From G020354785 sp964521285 (GTDB taxonomy: Bacteria; Bacteroidota; Bacteroidia; Bacteroidales; UBA10428), in assembly GCA_964521285.1 (NCBI GenBank), contig CAZFQS010000006.1, positions 128,940 to 192,939 of the forward strand: a stretch of 64,000 nucleotides of DNA, written 5' to 3'. The number at the start of each line of letters is the position of its first letter. Within the stretch, counting starts at the first letter, position 1. Shown one piece after another: positions 8,961 to 19,045 of the stretch. Under the pieces are notes generated by a model. The model made no database searches and was not told the origin of the DNA. It saw nothing but the letters and a program-made list of their open reading frames with translations. The translations under genes were made by a program, and so were the position numbers.

Positions 8961-10352
8961 ATGCATAATATTATAATAATACTATTTATTTTTCTGTTAC
9001 ATTTAAGTTGCCTGAATAATTCAGTAAGGGAAGAAATAAACAGGGGATGGGAAACAGCTGATCAAATTATAGATAATTTAAAAGATCCTGTTTTTTCAGA
9101 AAGAGAGTTTTTACTAACTGATTTCGGTGCAGTGAATGACAGTACAAATGATTGCACTGATTCATTCAGGAAAGCAATTCAAAAATGTCATGATGAGGGA
9201 GGTGGCAAAATAATTGTACCACCCGGAACTTATTTGAGCGGCGCCATACATATGCTGAGTAATGTACATATGCACTTTGAAGAAGGGGCAAAAATACTTT
9301 TTACTACAGACAAAGAGAAATACCTTCCAAATGTATATACACGGTTCGAAGGAATGGAGTGTATGAATTATTCCCCCTTTATCTATGCTTATAACCAGGA
9401 AAATATTGCACTAACAGGTAAAGGAATTTTAGACGGACAGGGAGAAGTGTGGTGGTCATGGAAAGGCAGCTGGTCCGGTTCGGTTAATGCAGGCTGGAAG
9501 CTTGGTACACCAAATCAGATAAGCGATAATGAATTGTTAACAGAAATGGTAGCTAATAATGTTCCTGTTGAGGAACGGGTATTCGGTGAAGGTCATTATT
9601 TAAGGCCGAATTTTGTTCAGTTTTACAGATGCAGGAATATTTTAATAGACGGACTTATATTAAAAAATTCTCCGATGTGGAATATACATCCTGTCCTTTC
9701 AGAAAATATTATTGTCAGGAATGTTGAGGTAAGAACCCTGGGGCCTAATAATGACGGTTGTAATCCCGAATCGTCGAAGAACGTTTTAATAGAAAATTGT
9801 CTTTTTGATACAGGGGACGATTGCATAGCTATAAAATCAGGCAGAAATGAAGATGGGCGAAGAATTAATGTGCCCAGCGAGAATATTATAGTCAGAAATT
9901 GTACAATGTACGAAGGACACGGGGGAGTTGTAATAGGAAGCGAAATTTCAGGTAATGTCAGAATGATTTTTGTTGAAAATTGTATTATGAACAGTAACAA
10001 CCTGGAAAGGGCAATAAGAATCAAATCCAATTCACAGAGGGGTGGAGTGGTTGAAGATATTTATGTCAGAAATCTGAAAGTAGTACAGGTTTCTGAAGCA
10101 ACTATTAAAATTAACCTTTTTTATAGTACAGGAAGAGGGGAATTTTATCCCGTGATACGAAATATATTTTTAGAGGAAGTACACAGCTATAAGAGTAAAT
10201 ATCCTCTATGGATTAATGCTAATGAGGAAGCAATAGTTGAAAATATTTATTTAATAAACTGTACATTTGAAGAAGCAGAAAAAGACAGCTTTATAAAAAA
10301 CGCAAGAAACCTTGTAATGGAAAATGTGTCCATTAATGGTATAACTCAATAA
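8961..10352 (+). CDS. GH28 polygalacturonase, lipoprotein
   Basis: Starting at the ATG at 8961 gives 463 residues with a clean lipoprotein signal (FLLHLSC, Cys17). An upstream in-frame TTG at 8847 would put 38 extra residues in front of it and is unlikely. The right-handed beta-helix carries the GH28 active-site blocks: NNDGCNP (Asp265), DTGDDC (Asp286, Asp287), EGHGGVVIGSE (His320) and RIK (Arg353, Lys355). The enzyme hydrolyses alpha-1,4-galacturonan or related rhamnogalacturonan linkages on the cell surface or in the periplasm. NNDG instead of the usual NTDG, plus the Bacteroidota context, leave exo- versus endo-action open. It is the first gene of an eight-gene run. Confidence 0.93.
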   Translation: MHNIIIILFIFLLHLSCLNNSVREEINRGWETADQIIDNLKDPVFSEREFLLTDFGAVNDSTNDCTDSFRKAIQKCHDEGGGKIIVPPGTYLSGAIHMLSNVHMHFEEGAKILFTTDKEKYLPNVYTRFEGMECMNYSPFIYAYNQENIALTGKGILDGQGEVWWSWKGSWSGSVNAGWKLGTPNQISDNELLTEMVANNVPVEERVFGEGHYLRPNFVQFYRCRNILIDGLILKNSPMWNIHPVLSENIIVRNVEVRTLGPNNDGCNPESSKNVLIENCLFDTGDDCIAIKSGRNEDGRRINVPSENIIVRNCTMYEGHGGVVIGSEISGNVRMIFVENCIMNSNNLERAIRIKSNSQRGGVVEDIYVRNLKVVQVSEATIKINLFYSTGRGEFYPVIRNIFLEEVHSYKSKYPLWINANEEAIVENIYLINCTFEEAEKDSFIKNARNLVMENVSINGITQ

Positions 10353-10441
10353 AATATTTCTCCAATAAATCATATATACTAATTTTTTGCTTTGTTCCAT
10401 TTGTGAGGTTGCAGTACTATTTTGTATACATGATGCAATTG

Positions 10442-11806
10442 ATGAACATAAAGTTTCTTATTCACTTTATATTTCTTTGCTTTAGTATTAGCAGCAATAC
10501 AGTAGTGAATTGCCATTACTTTCAGGCTGCACCGGAGGGTAAAGTTCTGGCATTCCCCGGAGCCGAAGGAGCTGGCAGATATACAAGCGGGGGCCGTGGT
10601 GGTGGGATTATTGAAGTAACAAATCTCAATGACAGCGGTCCGGGAAGTCTCAGATCTGCCGTTAAACGCGAAGGGCCACGGATTATTGTATTCAGAATAT
10701 CCGGGACTATTGAGCTGGAGAAAGAACTGGTAATAACTGAAGGTAATCTGACAATTGCAGGGCAGACTGCACCCGGTGACGGCATCTGTATAAAAGATTT
10801 TCCTTTACATGTAGAAGCAGATAATGTTATAATCCGTTATTTGCGGATAAGGCTGGGAGATATTTCAGGTAAACCTTTTGATGCGATACACTGCAAAGAC
10901 CGTAAAGATATAATGATTGATCATTGCTCATTCAGCTGGTCCGTTGACGAATGTGCATCGTTTTATGACAATGAAAATTTTACTCTTCAGTGGTGCATTA
11001 TAAGCGAAAGCCTGAATAATTCCTGCCATCCAAAAGGTCCACATGGCTATGGAGGGATCTGGGGCGGTATGCAGGCTTCATTTCATCACAACCTTCTGGC
11101 ACACCATGTAAGCAGATTACCGCGTTTCCAGGGGAGCCGCTATCATAACCAGCCTCTTAAAGAAAAAGCAGAATTTTGTAACAATATTGTTTATAACTGG
11201 GCAGCGAAATGTTCTTATGGAGGCGAAGAAGGCAATTATAATATTATTGGTAACATTTACAAACCAGGTCCGGCAACTCCTGAAAAAAAGACCGGTAAGA
11301 TTGTTGAACCTTTTAAGCCTTATGGTAAGTTTTATTTAGCTGATAATTACATAATTATCGATGATGTTTTTAGAGAATATAATCCTCAAAATTATTCTTC
11401 GGAATTTAATGAATTAAATGCTGTTCTTTCAGATACCCCTGCAACTATTAATTATGCGGTCAAAATTGATGACCCCATGGTTGTATGGGATAAAGTTTTA
11501 AAAAATGCAGGCGCATCATTCTGCAGGGATAGTATTGATGAAAGGATAGTCAATGAAGTTAAAAAAGGAATATATCACTACGGAGATAAAGGTATTATCA
11601 ATTCACAGAATCAGGTTGGGGGCTGGCCTGAATTAATATCTGAAGCGGCACCTGTGGATACTGACCATGACGGGATACCGGACTACTGGGAGAACAATAA
11701 CAATCTAAATCCTCAGGATTATTCTGACCGTAACAATCATGATTTAAACAATGATTATACTAATATTGAATATTATTTAATTAAATTAGTTAGTGATTCT
11801 GATTAA
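10442..11806 (+). CDS. PL1-family pectate lyase, secreted
   Basis: The frame is open from a GTG at 10403; the ATG codons at 10430, 10433 and 10442 are better starts, and 10442 leaves a normal signal peptide (MNIKFLIHFIFLCFSIS). The core matches Bacteroidota PL1 lyases from LAFPGAEGAG and SGGRGG through LTIAGQTAPGDGI, NVIIRYLRIRLGD and IDHCSFSWSVDE. The enzyme cleaves polygalacturonate by beta-elimination with calcium. The C-terminal DTDHDGIPDYWE block is a calcium-binding repeat. Unlike the next gene it has no T9SS tail. It is very similar to the first domain of the downstream gene, so the two arose by duplication. The gap to the GH28 gene is about 90 bases. Confidence 0.93.
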   Translation: MNIKFLIHFIFLCFSISSNTVVNCHYFQAAPEGKVLAFPGAEGAGRYTSGGRGGGIIEVTNLNDSGPGSLRSAVKREGPRIIVFRISGTIELEKELVITEGNLTIAGQTAPGDGICIKDFPLHVEADNVIIRYLRIRLGDISGKPFDAIHCKDRKDIMIDHCSFSWSVDECASFYDNENFTLQWCIISESLNNSCHPKGPHGYGGIWGGMQASFHHNLLAHHVSRLPRFQGSRYHNQPLKEKAEFCNNIVYNWAAKCSYGGEEGNYNIIGNIYKPGPATPEKKTGKIVEPFKPYGKFYLADNYIIIDDVFREYNPQNYSSEFNELNAVLSDTPATINYAVKIDDPMVVWDKVLKNAGASFCRDSIDERIVNEVKKGIYHYGDKGIINSQNQVGGWPELISEAAPVDTDHDGIPDYWENNNNLNPQDYSDRNNHDLNNDYTNIEYYLIKLVSDSD

Positions 11807-11817
11807 ACTAAAAATAT

Positions 11818-14730
11818 ATGAAATCTAATTTTATTCGAAAACGGTGGATATTTGTCTGTACTTTTCTTTTTATAGGATATTCACTGTTTGCACAGCAACT
11901 TGCCTTTCCGGGGGCCGAAGGTTTTGGTAAATATACCACTGGTGGAAGAGGCGGCAAAGTAATTGAAGTAACTAACCTGAATGATAATGGAGCAGGTAGC
12001 CTTAGGGCAGCAATTATTCAAAGCGGGCCAAGAACAGTGGTTTTTACAGTTTCAGGAACAATCTTTCTCAAATCGACCTTGACAATTAATAGCGGGTATA
12101 TTACAATTGCAGGTCAAACCGCCCCTGGAGACGGTATTACCCTTGCAAATTATAATTTCAGGGTAAGTGCAGATAATGTAATCATTCGCTATATCAGATC
12201 ACGCTTAGGTGATGATACAAGACAGGAGGCCGATGCTTTTACATGCACCGGCCAAAAAAATGTTATTGTCGATCATTGCTCCTTTAGCTGGAGTGTAGAT
12301 GAAACGGCAAGCTGTTATGATAATGAGGATTTTACGTTGCAATGGTGTTTGATATCTGAAAGTCTTTACAATTCCGTACATTCCAAGGGAGCGCATGGAT
12401 ATGGAGGAATATGGGGTGGGAGCAAGGTTACTTTTCATCACAATCTATTTGCCCATCACTCAAGCAGAAATCCCAGATTTGACGGGGCCAGGGGAAAAGC
12501 AGCTCCCTGGGAAGAAATTGTGGACCATAGAAATAATGTTATTTATAACTGGGGAGGAAATAGTGCATATGGAGGTGAACCCAGCGAAATTGACGGTATA
12601 AAGGCAAATATTAATATGGTAAGAAATTATTATAAGGCAGGGCCTGCCACTAGTTCAGGAGAAAAACAATTCAGGATATTAGAACCCTATGATCAAAGCG
12701 GATATGATTACAGTTACTGGTATATAGATAGTAATTATGTCAGTGGCTATCCCGATGCTACTCAAGACAACTGGCTATATGGGGTGCAGGGTGTTTCTGC
12801 TTCTAACAAAGAAGAAATGAAAGTTACTGCCCCTTTTGAATTTGACATTTCGATTCAACATACGGCTGAAGAAGCATACACCGTAGTTATTGAGAATGCC
12901 GGAACAATATTGCCACGAAGAGATACATTAGACAAACGTATTATATGGGAGGTTATTAATGATACTGCTTTATACGGGGGAATATGGGGCGATAATACGG
13001 GAATTATCGATTCGCAGGAAGATGTTGGCGGATGGCCTGTATTGTTCGCAGCCCCTGCGCCACCTGATGGCGATCACGACGGTATGGCAGATAACTGGGA
13101 ACTGCTTAATGGCCTTGATCCAGGAAATCCGAATGACAGGAACGGTGATACCGACACCGACGGATATACAAACCTGGAAGAATATCTTGCAGAAATTACT
13201 GAGTTCAGAGACTTTATCTACCCCCCGACCGATTTCAGTGTTGAGCTTATTGATATTACCGATATTATGCTTTCCTGGAAGGGTAATTCCGATATGGAGC
13301 AGGGTTATTATATTGAAAGAAGAACAACAGGTAGTTATAATATCATAGATACTGTTTTACAAAATACTAAAGCTTATATTGATAGCGGTTTGAACTACGA
13401 AACTAAGTATTACTACAGAATTAGAGCATTTAACGAAACAGACTCCTCTGTTTATTCAAAAATATTATCTGCTACCACACTTAGTGAAACAAGTCCGCCC
13501 CTTCCGGCAAGCAATCCTTTACCAGCCAATAGCCTTGAATATGTAAGGACATCTGCGGTTCTAGGCTGGAAAAAAGGAGTGGGGGCTACATCTCATCAAC
13601 TATACCTGGGTGTTAATAATCCACCGGACTTTGCCTTAACTTTGTCAGATAACAGCTATAAACCTGATACACTATTGCCAGGAAATACTTATTACTGGCG
13701 TGTGGATGAAGTGAACGTTAATGATACAACACAGGGTGAGGTATGGAGTTTTACTACCCGCCCTTTATTACCCGATCAATTAGTTGGTCACTGGCAATTC
13801 GAAACAAGTTCATCAGCTGTAGACTCATCAGAATTTGGTAATCATGGAGAATATAATAATTTTATAGCAGCCTCATTTTTATGGAATGGCGCAATAAATA
13901 AGGCTCTGAGTTTTGATGGTTTGGATCAGTTTGTAAGAATTCCGCATAGTTTTGAATTCGATTTTGAAAGAGGTGACTTCTCTGTTGCATTCTGGTTATT
14001 ACAGTTTTCATATCAGATTGAAGAAACAAAAGAATACAGTTATCTGATTAAAGGCTCTCGTTATGAAAATCCTTTACTCAACCGGTCAGGTAAAAGATAT
14101 GAGATATATTATAAACCTCTCATTAATGCCCTGATATTTGAAATAGATGATAATGTAATTATGAGCAGCGTTGAGGCAGGTGAGGAATTCTATATTCGGG
14201 GTGAGTGGGTTCATCTGGCTGCAACAAGAGATACAAAATCCGGATTAATTAACCTTTATGCAAATGGAGATTTAATTGAATCGGCAGAGGACGGCAGCAC
14301 TGACATTTCACAGGATGAAGACCTGTACTTCGGCTATAACATTGATAATGACATGTATTTAAAAGGTGCTTTAGATGATGTAAGGCTATATAATTATGCT
14401 TTGTCAGATAGTGAAATTGATTCATTATATAAGTCAGGTATTACTTCTGAAAATATTCCTGTCTATACCGATAATAATTATAAGTTGAGTATTTATCCCA
14501 ATCCTGCAGGAAATGTTCTGTACTTAAAATACAATATAAAAAATGATAAAAACATTGCTGTAAATATTTGTTCTTTATCCGGACAGACCTTAAGATCAAT
14601 AAAGATAAATAATCAGCCTGCTTCGGGAATTATGAAAATAGCTGTTGATGATCTTGAGACGGGAATTTATTTTGTCCGTTTTATTACTGATATGAAAATT
14701 AAGACTGAAAAGATTTGTATAAACCACTAA
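11818..14730 (+). CDS. Multidomain PL1 pectate lyase with FN3, LamG-like and T9SS domains
   Basis: The 970-residue product starts 11 bases after the preceding lyase. Order of domains: signal peptide (1-25), PL1 lyase (about 27-400; AFPGAEGFGKY, VDHCSFSWSVDE), calcium-binding block DGDHDGMADNWE (about 420), a fibronectin type III domain (about 465-550), a second FN3-like domain containing YYWRVDEVN (about 555-650), a LamG/concanavalin-like domain (about 655-870; LVGHWQFE and GALDDVRLYNYALSDSEI), and a T9SS sorting domain (about 895-970; SIYPNPAGNVLYL). It should be exported by T9SS and held on the cell surface to attack large pectin, with the LamG-like part as a possible glycan-binding module. 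Cleavage mode cannot be told. Confidence 0.93.
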   Translation: MKSNFIRKRWIFVCTFLFIGYSLFAQQLAFPGAEGFGKYTTGGRGGKVIEVTNLNDNGAGSLRAAIIQSGPRTVVFTVSGTIFLKSTLTINSGYITIAGQTAPGDGITLANYNFRVSADNVIIRYIRSRLGDDTRQEADAFTCTGQKNVIVDHCSFSWSVDETASCYDNEDFTLQWCLISESLYNSVHSKGAHGYGGIWGGSKVTFHHNLFAHHSSRNPRFDGARGKAAPWEEIVDHRNNVIYNWGGNSAYGGEPSEIDGIKANINMVRNYYKAGPATSSGEKQFRILEPYDQSGYDYSYWYIDSNYVSGYPDATQDNWLYGVQGVSASNKEEMKVTAPFEFDISIQHTAEEAYTVVIENAGTILPRRDTLDKRIIWEVINDTALYGGIWGDNTGIIDSQEDVGGWPVLFAAPAPPDGDHDGMADNWELLNGLDPGNPNDRNGDTDTDGYTNLEEYLAEITEFRDFIYPPTDFSVELIDITDIMLSWKGNSDMEQGYYIERRTTGSYNIIDTVLQNTKAYIDSGLNYETKYYYRIRAFNETDSSVYSKILSATTLSETSPPLPASNPLPANSLEYVRTSAVLGWKKGVGATSHQLYLGVNNPPDFALTLSDNSYKPDTLLPGNTYYWRVDEVNVNDTTQGEVWSFTTRPLLPDQLVGHWQFETSSSAVDSSEFGNHGEYNNFIAASFLWNGAINKALSFDGLDQFVRIPHSFEFDFERGDFSVAFWLLQFSYQIEETKEYSYLIKGSRYENPLLNRSGKRYEIYYKPLINALIFEIDDNVIMSSVEAGEEFYIRGEWVHLAATRDTKSGLINLYANGDLIESAEDGSTDISQDEDLYFGYNIDNDMYLKGALDDVRLYNYALSDSEIDSLYKSGITSENIPVYTDNNYKLSIYPNPAGNVLYLKYNIKNDKNIAVNICSLSGQTLRSIKINNQPASGIMKIAVDDLETGIYFVRFITDMKIKTEKICINH

Positions 14731-14743
14731 ATATCTTAAAACG

Positions 14744-15991
14744 ATGAATAAAATTTTATTATTAATTACTTTCTTGCTGGTAATAAGTATTTCATGTAAA
14801 AGAAATGCTGATAAATCAGGTGACAAGAATATGTCCGCAAGCATATCTGTTACAAATCCGTCAGAAGTACCTTATAAGGATGCCCTGGTTGAAATAGATA
14901 TAAATAATCTGTTTACAGACAGTATCTCAGGGGCTGTTGATAGTTTTGTGCTGATTCTTGATACCATCTATCCTTTTCAGTTAAACGATAATAATAAGGA
15001 TGGCAAGGCAGATAAGCTTTTATTTGTATGCAGTTTTCAACCTGGTGAAAAAAAGGTATTTACTTTTATGAAACCCGATAAATACGATGTTCCTGTCTTT
15101 AAAAAAAGAACCCAGGCTGAAATATCCGTGAAGGTGGGAGGTGAATGGAAGAACAGGAAATATACAGGAGGTACGTTTAAGGACATAAAATATCTGAGGG
15201 TTCCCCCTGAACATACCGATCATTCTTTTTATATCAGGTATGAAGGACCGGGATGGGAGTCAGACAGGGTTGGTTACAGGTTTTATCTTGACTGGAGAAA
15301 CGCTGTAGATATATTTGGCAAAATGGTTGATACAATGGTCCTTCAGAATGTTGGTCAGGATGGCTTTGATTCATATCATGAACCTTCAGCTTGGGGTATG
15401 GATATTTTAAAGGTGGGGAATTCGCTTGGGTTGGGAAGTATTGGCATGTGGTATGATGATAAAGCTAACAGGGTAGCTGTTACAGATAGTGTTATATGTA
15501 AAATTGTTCAAAACGGACCTGTTCAATCAATAATAAAAACAAAATACTATGGATGGCAGGCAGGGAATATTAAAACTGATTTAAAATCTCTTCTTTCTAT
15601 TCATGCCGGGAGCAGGATGACCAGACACCAGCTTTATTTAAGTGAAGCAGTGGATAATATATGTACGGGAATTATTAAGCTTGAAATGGCAGAAAAAATA
15701 CTTCAGGAAGGTGCAAGCGGAAAATGGACTTACCTCGCTACATATGGTGAACAAAGTCTTGCTGATGACAACCTTGGAATGGCAATATTTTATAAATCTG
15801 AAAATTTAGTAAAATTGACTGAAGACGAGGAAAACCATGTTATAATATTAAAACCTGACAATAATGAACTGGAATATTATTTTGCAGCTGCATGGGAGAA
15901 TGAAAAAGAAGGTATAAAAAATATCAATGAATTCAGGGAATACCTTGAAACGACAATAACCTTACTCAATAATCCGTTGCTGGTTAAGTAA
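14744..15991 (+). CDS. DUF4861-family lipoprotein in pectin operon
   Basis: The 415-residue product has a lipoprotein signal (VISISCKRN, Cys18). The remainder resembles the DUF4861 family: an N-terminal beta-sandwich and the conserved blocks YEGPGWESDRVGYRFYLDWRN and SYHEPSAWGMDILKVG. I know the family mainly from acidic-polysaccharide loci; its activity is not something I can derive from the sequence. It lies 13 bases after the second lyase and 58 bases before the GH105 gene, so it is co-transcribed with uronic-acid enzymes. A role on uronate-containing oligosaccharides, catalytic or binding, is inferred from context. Confidence 0.8.
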   Translation: MNKILLLITFLLVISISCKRNADKSGDKNMSASISVTNPSEVPYKDALVEIDINNLFTDSISGAVDSFVLILDTIYPFQLNDNNKDGKADKLLFVCSFQPGEKKVFTFMKPDKYDVPVFKKRTQAEISVKVGGEWKNRKYTGGTFKDIKYLRVPPEHTDHSFYIRYEGPGWESDRVGYRFYLDWRNAVDIFGKMVDTMVLQNVGQDGFDSYHEPSAWGMDILKVGNSLGLGSIGMWYDDKANRVAVTDSVICKIVQNGPVQSIIKTKYYGWQAGNIKTDLKSLLSIHAGSRMTRHQLYLSEAVDNICTGIIKLEMAEKILQEGASGKWTYLATYGEQSLADDNLGMAIFYKSENLVKLTEDEENHVIILKPDNNELEYYFAAAWENEKEGIKNINEFREYLETTITLLNNPLLVK

Positions 15992-16049
15992 TATAAACAT
16001 ATGATTGCAAAAAATCATTTAATAAATAATGTAATTAAAATTTAATCGG

Positions 16050-17303
16050 ATGAAAAGAATAAAAAATTTTCTCATTTTGACATTGGCGTTAATTATTGCG
16101 GGTTCATACTCATCTGCTCAGAACTGTAAGGCACCTGCCGATACACAAAATAAGAGTACTTTGGTAGTTGCCGATAGTCTGCCCTGGTCTCAAAAGATGG
16201 CAGAAACACTAATGGCAGACTATAAAGAGCTCTGGCATATAGAAAACAGGAACAAGCCGAAATGGAGTTATACACACGGACTGGTGTCCCTGGCTTACCT
16301 TAAATTATGGGAAAAAACAGGCGACAGCAGATATTTTAATTATGCAAAAGGATATGTCGATGCCCTTATTGATGAAAATGGCATCATTAGCGGATACAAA
16401 ATGGATGATTTCAACATCGATAAAATAAACTCCGGTAAAGTTCTTTTTATTTTCTATAAGGAAACAGGAGATGAACGCTATAAAAAAGCTATGGACACCC
16501 TGAGAGAGCAATTAAGAAATCAGCCACGCACAGAATCGGGAGGCTTCTGGCATAAGAAAATATACCCCCATCAGATGTGGCTTGATGGTATTTATATGGG
16601 TGCTCCTTTTTATGCTCAATACGGACTGGAATATAATGAGCCTGAAAATTTTGATGATGTTGCCCATCAGATACTTTTAATTGAAGAAAAAACAAGGGAT
16701 AATAAGACCGGATTGCTTTATCACGGATGGGACGAAAGCAAACAACAAAAATGGGCTGATCCGGTAACAGGTTGTTCCCCGAATTTCTGGGGTCGTGCAA
16801 TGGGCTGGTATTCTATGGCCCTGGTGGATGTACTGGATTTTATCCCTGAAGATCATGCCCGCAGGGATGAAATTATTGCTGTTATGCAGCGGCTTGCAGA
16901 AGCAATGGTTAAAGTGCAGGATGAGGAAACAGGACTATGGTATCAGGTCCTTGATCAGGGCGAAAGGGAAGGTAACTACCTTGAAGGTTCGGTTTCCACT
17001 ATGTTTTCTTATTCACTGTTAAAGGCCGTTAAAAAAGGCTATATTGATAAGTCATATCTTGAAAATGCATTTAAGGCTTATGAGGGTATTATTAATAATC
17101 TTATTAAAACGGAAAAGGATGGTAAGATAATTATCACTCCTGTTTGTGCGGTGGCCGGTCTGGGAGGTAACCCATACAGGGACGGAAGTTATGAATACTA
17201 TATAAATGAGAGAAGAAGAGATAATGATCCTAAAGCTACAGGTCCCTTTATTATGGCAGGCATTCTTTATGATAAAATGAAAAAAAAGTCTTTGACAGAT
17301 TAA
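16050..17303 (+). CDS. GH105 unsaturated galacturonyl/rhamnogalacturonyl hydrolase
   Basis: The 417-residue product has a signal peptide (1-23) and an (alpha/alpha)6 barrel of the YteR/YesR type. Conserved blocks include DDFNIDKINSGK (Asp124 region) and HQMWLDGIYMGAPF (Asp179), corresponding to the two family aspartates, and the C-terminal DPKATGPFIMAG. The enzyme removes the 4,5-unsaturated uronic acid left by pectate or rhamnogalacturonan lyases by vinyl-ether hydration. That fits the two PL1 lyases encoded upstream. Location is probably periplasmic, because there is a signal peptide and no T9SS tail. Whether the substrate is unsaturated galacturonate or rhamnogalacturonan cannot be read here. 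Confidence 0.93.
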   Translation: MKRIKNFLILTLALIIAGSYSSAQNCKAPADTQNKSTLVVADSLPWSQKMAETLMADYKELWHIENRNKPKWSYTHGLVSLAYLKLWEKTGDSRYFNYAKGYVDALIDENGIISGYKMDDFNIDKINSGKVLFIFYKETGDERYKKAMDTLREQLRNQPRTESGGFWHKKIYPHQMWLDGIYMGAPFYAQYGLEYNEPENFDDVAHQILLIEEKTRDNKTGLLYHGWDESKQQKWADPVTGCSPNFWGRAMGWYSMALVDVLDFIPEDHARRDEIIAVMQRLAEAMVKVQDEETGLWYQVLDQGEREGNYLEGSVSTMFSYSLLKAVKKGYIDKSYLENAFKAYEGIINNLIKTEKDGKIIITPVCAVAGLGGNPYRDGSYEYYINERRRDNDPKATGPFIMAGILYDKMKKKSLTD

Positions 17304-17392
17304 TTAACATACAGGTATTGGTAAATATGTACCCTGCCGAAAAGGTACTAATGATATGTTGTATTACCTGAAATTATTAAACCACTAGTCAG

Positions 17393-18994
17393 ATGGGAAT
17401 CAGATTAAAGCTATGCTCTATACTGCTTATAATTTCCCGCTTTATTACATTCTCCCAGGTATGGGACCCTGACCCTGGCAACGGATATTTTAAAAATCCT
17501 GTAATATTTGCCGATTACTCCGATCCTGATGTAATACGCGTTGGAGATGATTTCTATTTAGTTGCCTCCAGTTTCAATTGTGTTCCCGGACTGCCGGTAC
17601 TGCATTCAAAAGATCTGGTAAACTGGACTATCACAGGGCATGTTTTTGACTTGCAGCAACCTTTTAAGGTATTTGATAAGCCTCAGCATGGGAAAGGATG
17701 CTGGGCCCCTGCTATACGATATCACAATGGTGAGTTTTATGTTTATTACGGCGATCCCGATTTTGGAATATATATGACAAAATCGAAAAATCCGGCAGGA
17801 CCATGGGAACCATTGCTGCTGGTCAGGGAAGCTAAAGGATGGATCGACCCCTGCCCCTTCTGGGATGATAACGGAAACGCATATCTTGTTCATGCCTTTG
17901 CCGGCAGCCGGTCAGGAATAAAAAGCGTACTGGTAATAAATAAAATGAATCCCGAAGGCACACAGCTGCTTGATGATGGAGTACTGGTGTTTGACGGCCA
18001 CGATAATCATCCGACAATAGAAGGACCCAAGATGTACAGGAGAAACGGATACTACTATATATTCGCTCCGGCCGGTGGAGTAACAAATGGCTGGCAGACA
18101 GTCCTTCGTTCAAAGGATATTTACGGACCCTATGAAGATAAGATTGTAATGGATCAGGGGGCTACATCTATAAACGGCCCTCATCAGGGAGCATGGGTAG
18201 AACTGTCTTCAGGAGAATCATGGTTTATTCACTTTCAGGACAGGGAAGCATATGGAAGGATTGTGCACCTGCAACCTATGGAATGGAAAGATGACTGGCC
18301 TGTAATAGGAATTGACAGTGACGGAGACGGCAAAGGAGAACCGGTAGCAACATACAGGAAACCTGATATAGGAAAAACTTTTCCAAAGGTTTCACCACAG
18401 GTATCGGATGAATTTGAAGATAGTGTAATCGGACTGCAGTGGCAGTGGCATGGTAACAATAAACCTGAATGGGCATTTCCTTTTGCCGGTAATGGATTTT
18501 TGAGATTATACTGTGTGCCGTTGCCTGAAGATTACATTAATATGTGGGATGTGCCCAATTTGCTTATGCAAAAGTTTCCTGCCCCCTGGTTTACTGCAAC
18601 AACAAAACTTACTTTTCACAGCCTCCTGGCAGGTGAAAAATGCGGACTTATCATAATGGGAACAGATTATGCTTATCTCTCTTTAAAAAAGACAACCGGG
18701 AACCTTGAATTGTCACAGTCCGTTTGCTATAATGCCGATACCGGAGGCAGGGAAGAAGAGACAGCTAATATAAAGATTCAAAAAGATACAATATACCTGA
18801 GAGTGAAGGTCATGGAAGAGGCACAGTGTGATTTTTACTATAGTACTGACGGTGAAAATTATCTGCCCCTGGGGAACACTTTCACAGCAAAACCGGGAAA
18901 ATGGATAGGTGCCAAACTGGGAATATTTGCTACCAGGGAAGGTATAACTAATGACTCAGGTTTTGCAGATTTTGACTGGTTCAGGATAGAATGA
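17393..18994 (+). CDS. GH43-family glycosidase (arabinofuranosidase/xylosidase type)
   Basis: The 533-residue product has a signal peptide and the five-bladed propeller of GH43. The base Asp is in NPVIFADYSDPDVIRVGDDFY, the second Asp in GWIDPCPFWDDNGNAYLVHA, and the acid Glu in TIEGPKMYRRNGYYYIF. A C-terminal beta-sandwich (about 340-533) ends in DFDWFRIE. The overall layout resembles subfamily 12 and related GH43 enzymes with such a second domain. In pectin loci these trim arabinose or xylose side chains. Exact specificity is uncertain. It lies between the GH105 and CE8 genes in the same run. Confidence 0.9.
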   Translation: MGIRLKLCSILLIISRFITFSQVWDPDPGNGYFKNPVIFADYSDPDVIRVGDDFYLVASSFNCVPGLPVLHSKDLVNWTITGHVFDLQQPFKVFDKPQHGKGCWAPAIRYHNGEFYVYYGDPDFGIYMTKSKNPAGPWEPLLLVREAKGWIDPCPFWDDNGNAYLVHAFAGSRSGIKSVLVINKMNPEGTQLLDDGVLVFDGHDNHPTIEGPKMYRRNGYYYIFAPAGGVTNGWQTVLRSKDIYGPYEDKIVMDQGATSINGPHQGAWVELSSGESWFIHFQDREAYGRIVHLQPMEWKDDWPVIGIDSDGDGKGEPVATYRKPDIGKTFPKVSPQVSDEFEDSVIGLQWQWHGNNKPEWAFPFAGNGFLRLYCVPLPEDYINMWDVPNLLMQKFPAPWFTATTKLTFHSLLAGEKCGLIIMGTDYAYLSLKKTTGNLELSQSVCYNADTGGREEETANIKIQKDTIYLRVKVMEEAQCDFYYSTDGENYLPLGNTFTAKPGKWIGAKLGIFATREGITNDSGFADFDWFRIE

Positions 18995-19045
18995 TCGTTT
19001 GCTGATAATTTAAAAATCATTATTTACCTGATAAGATTCTAATAG

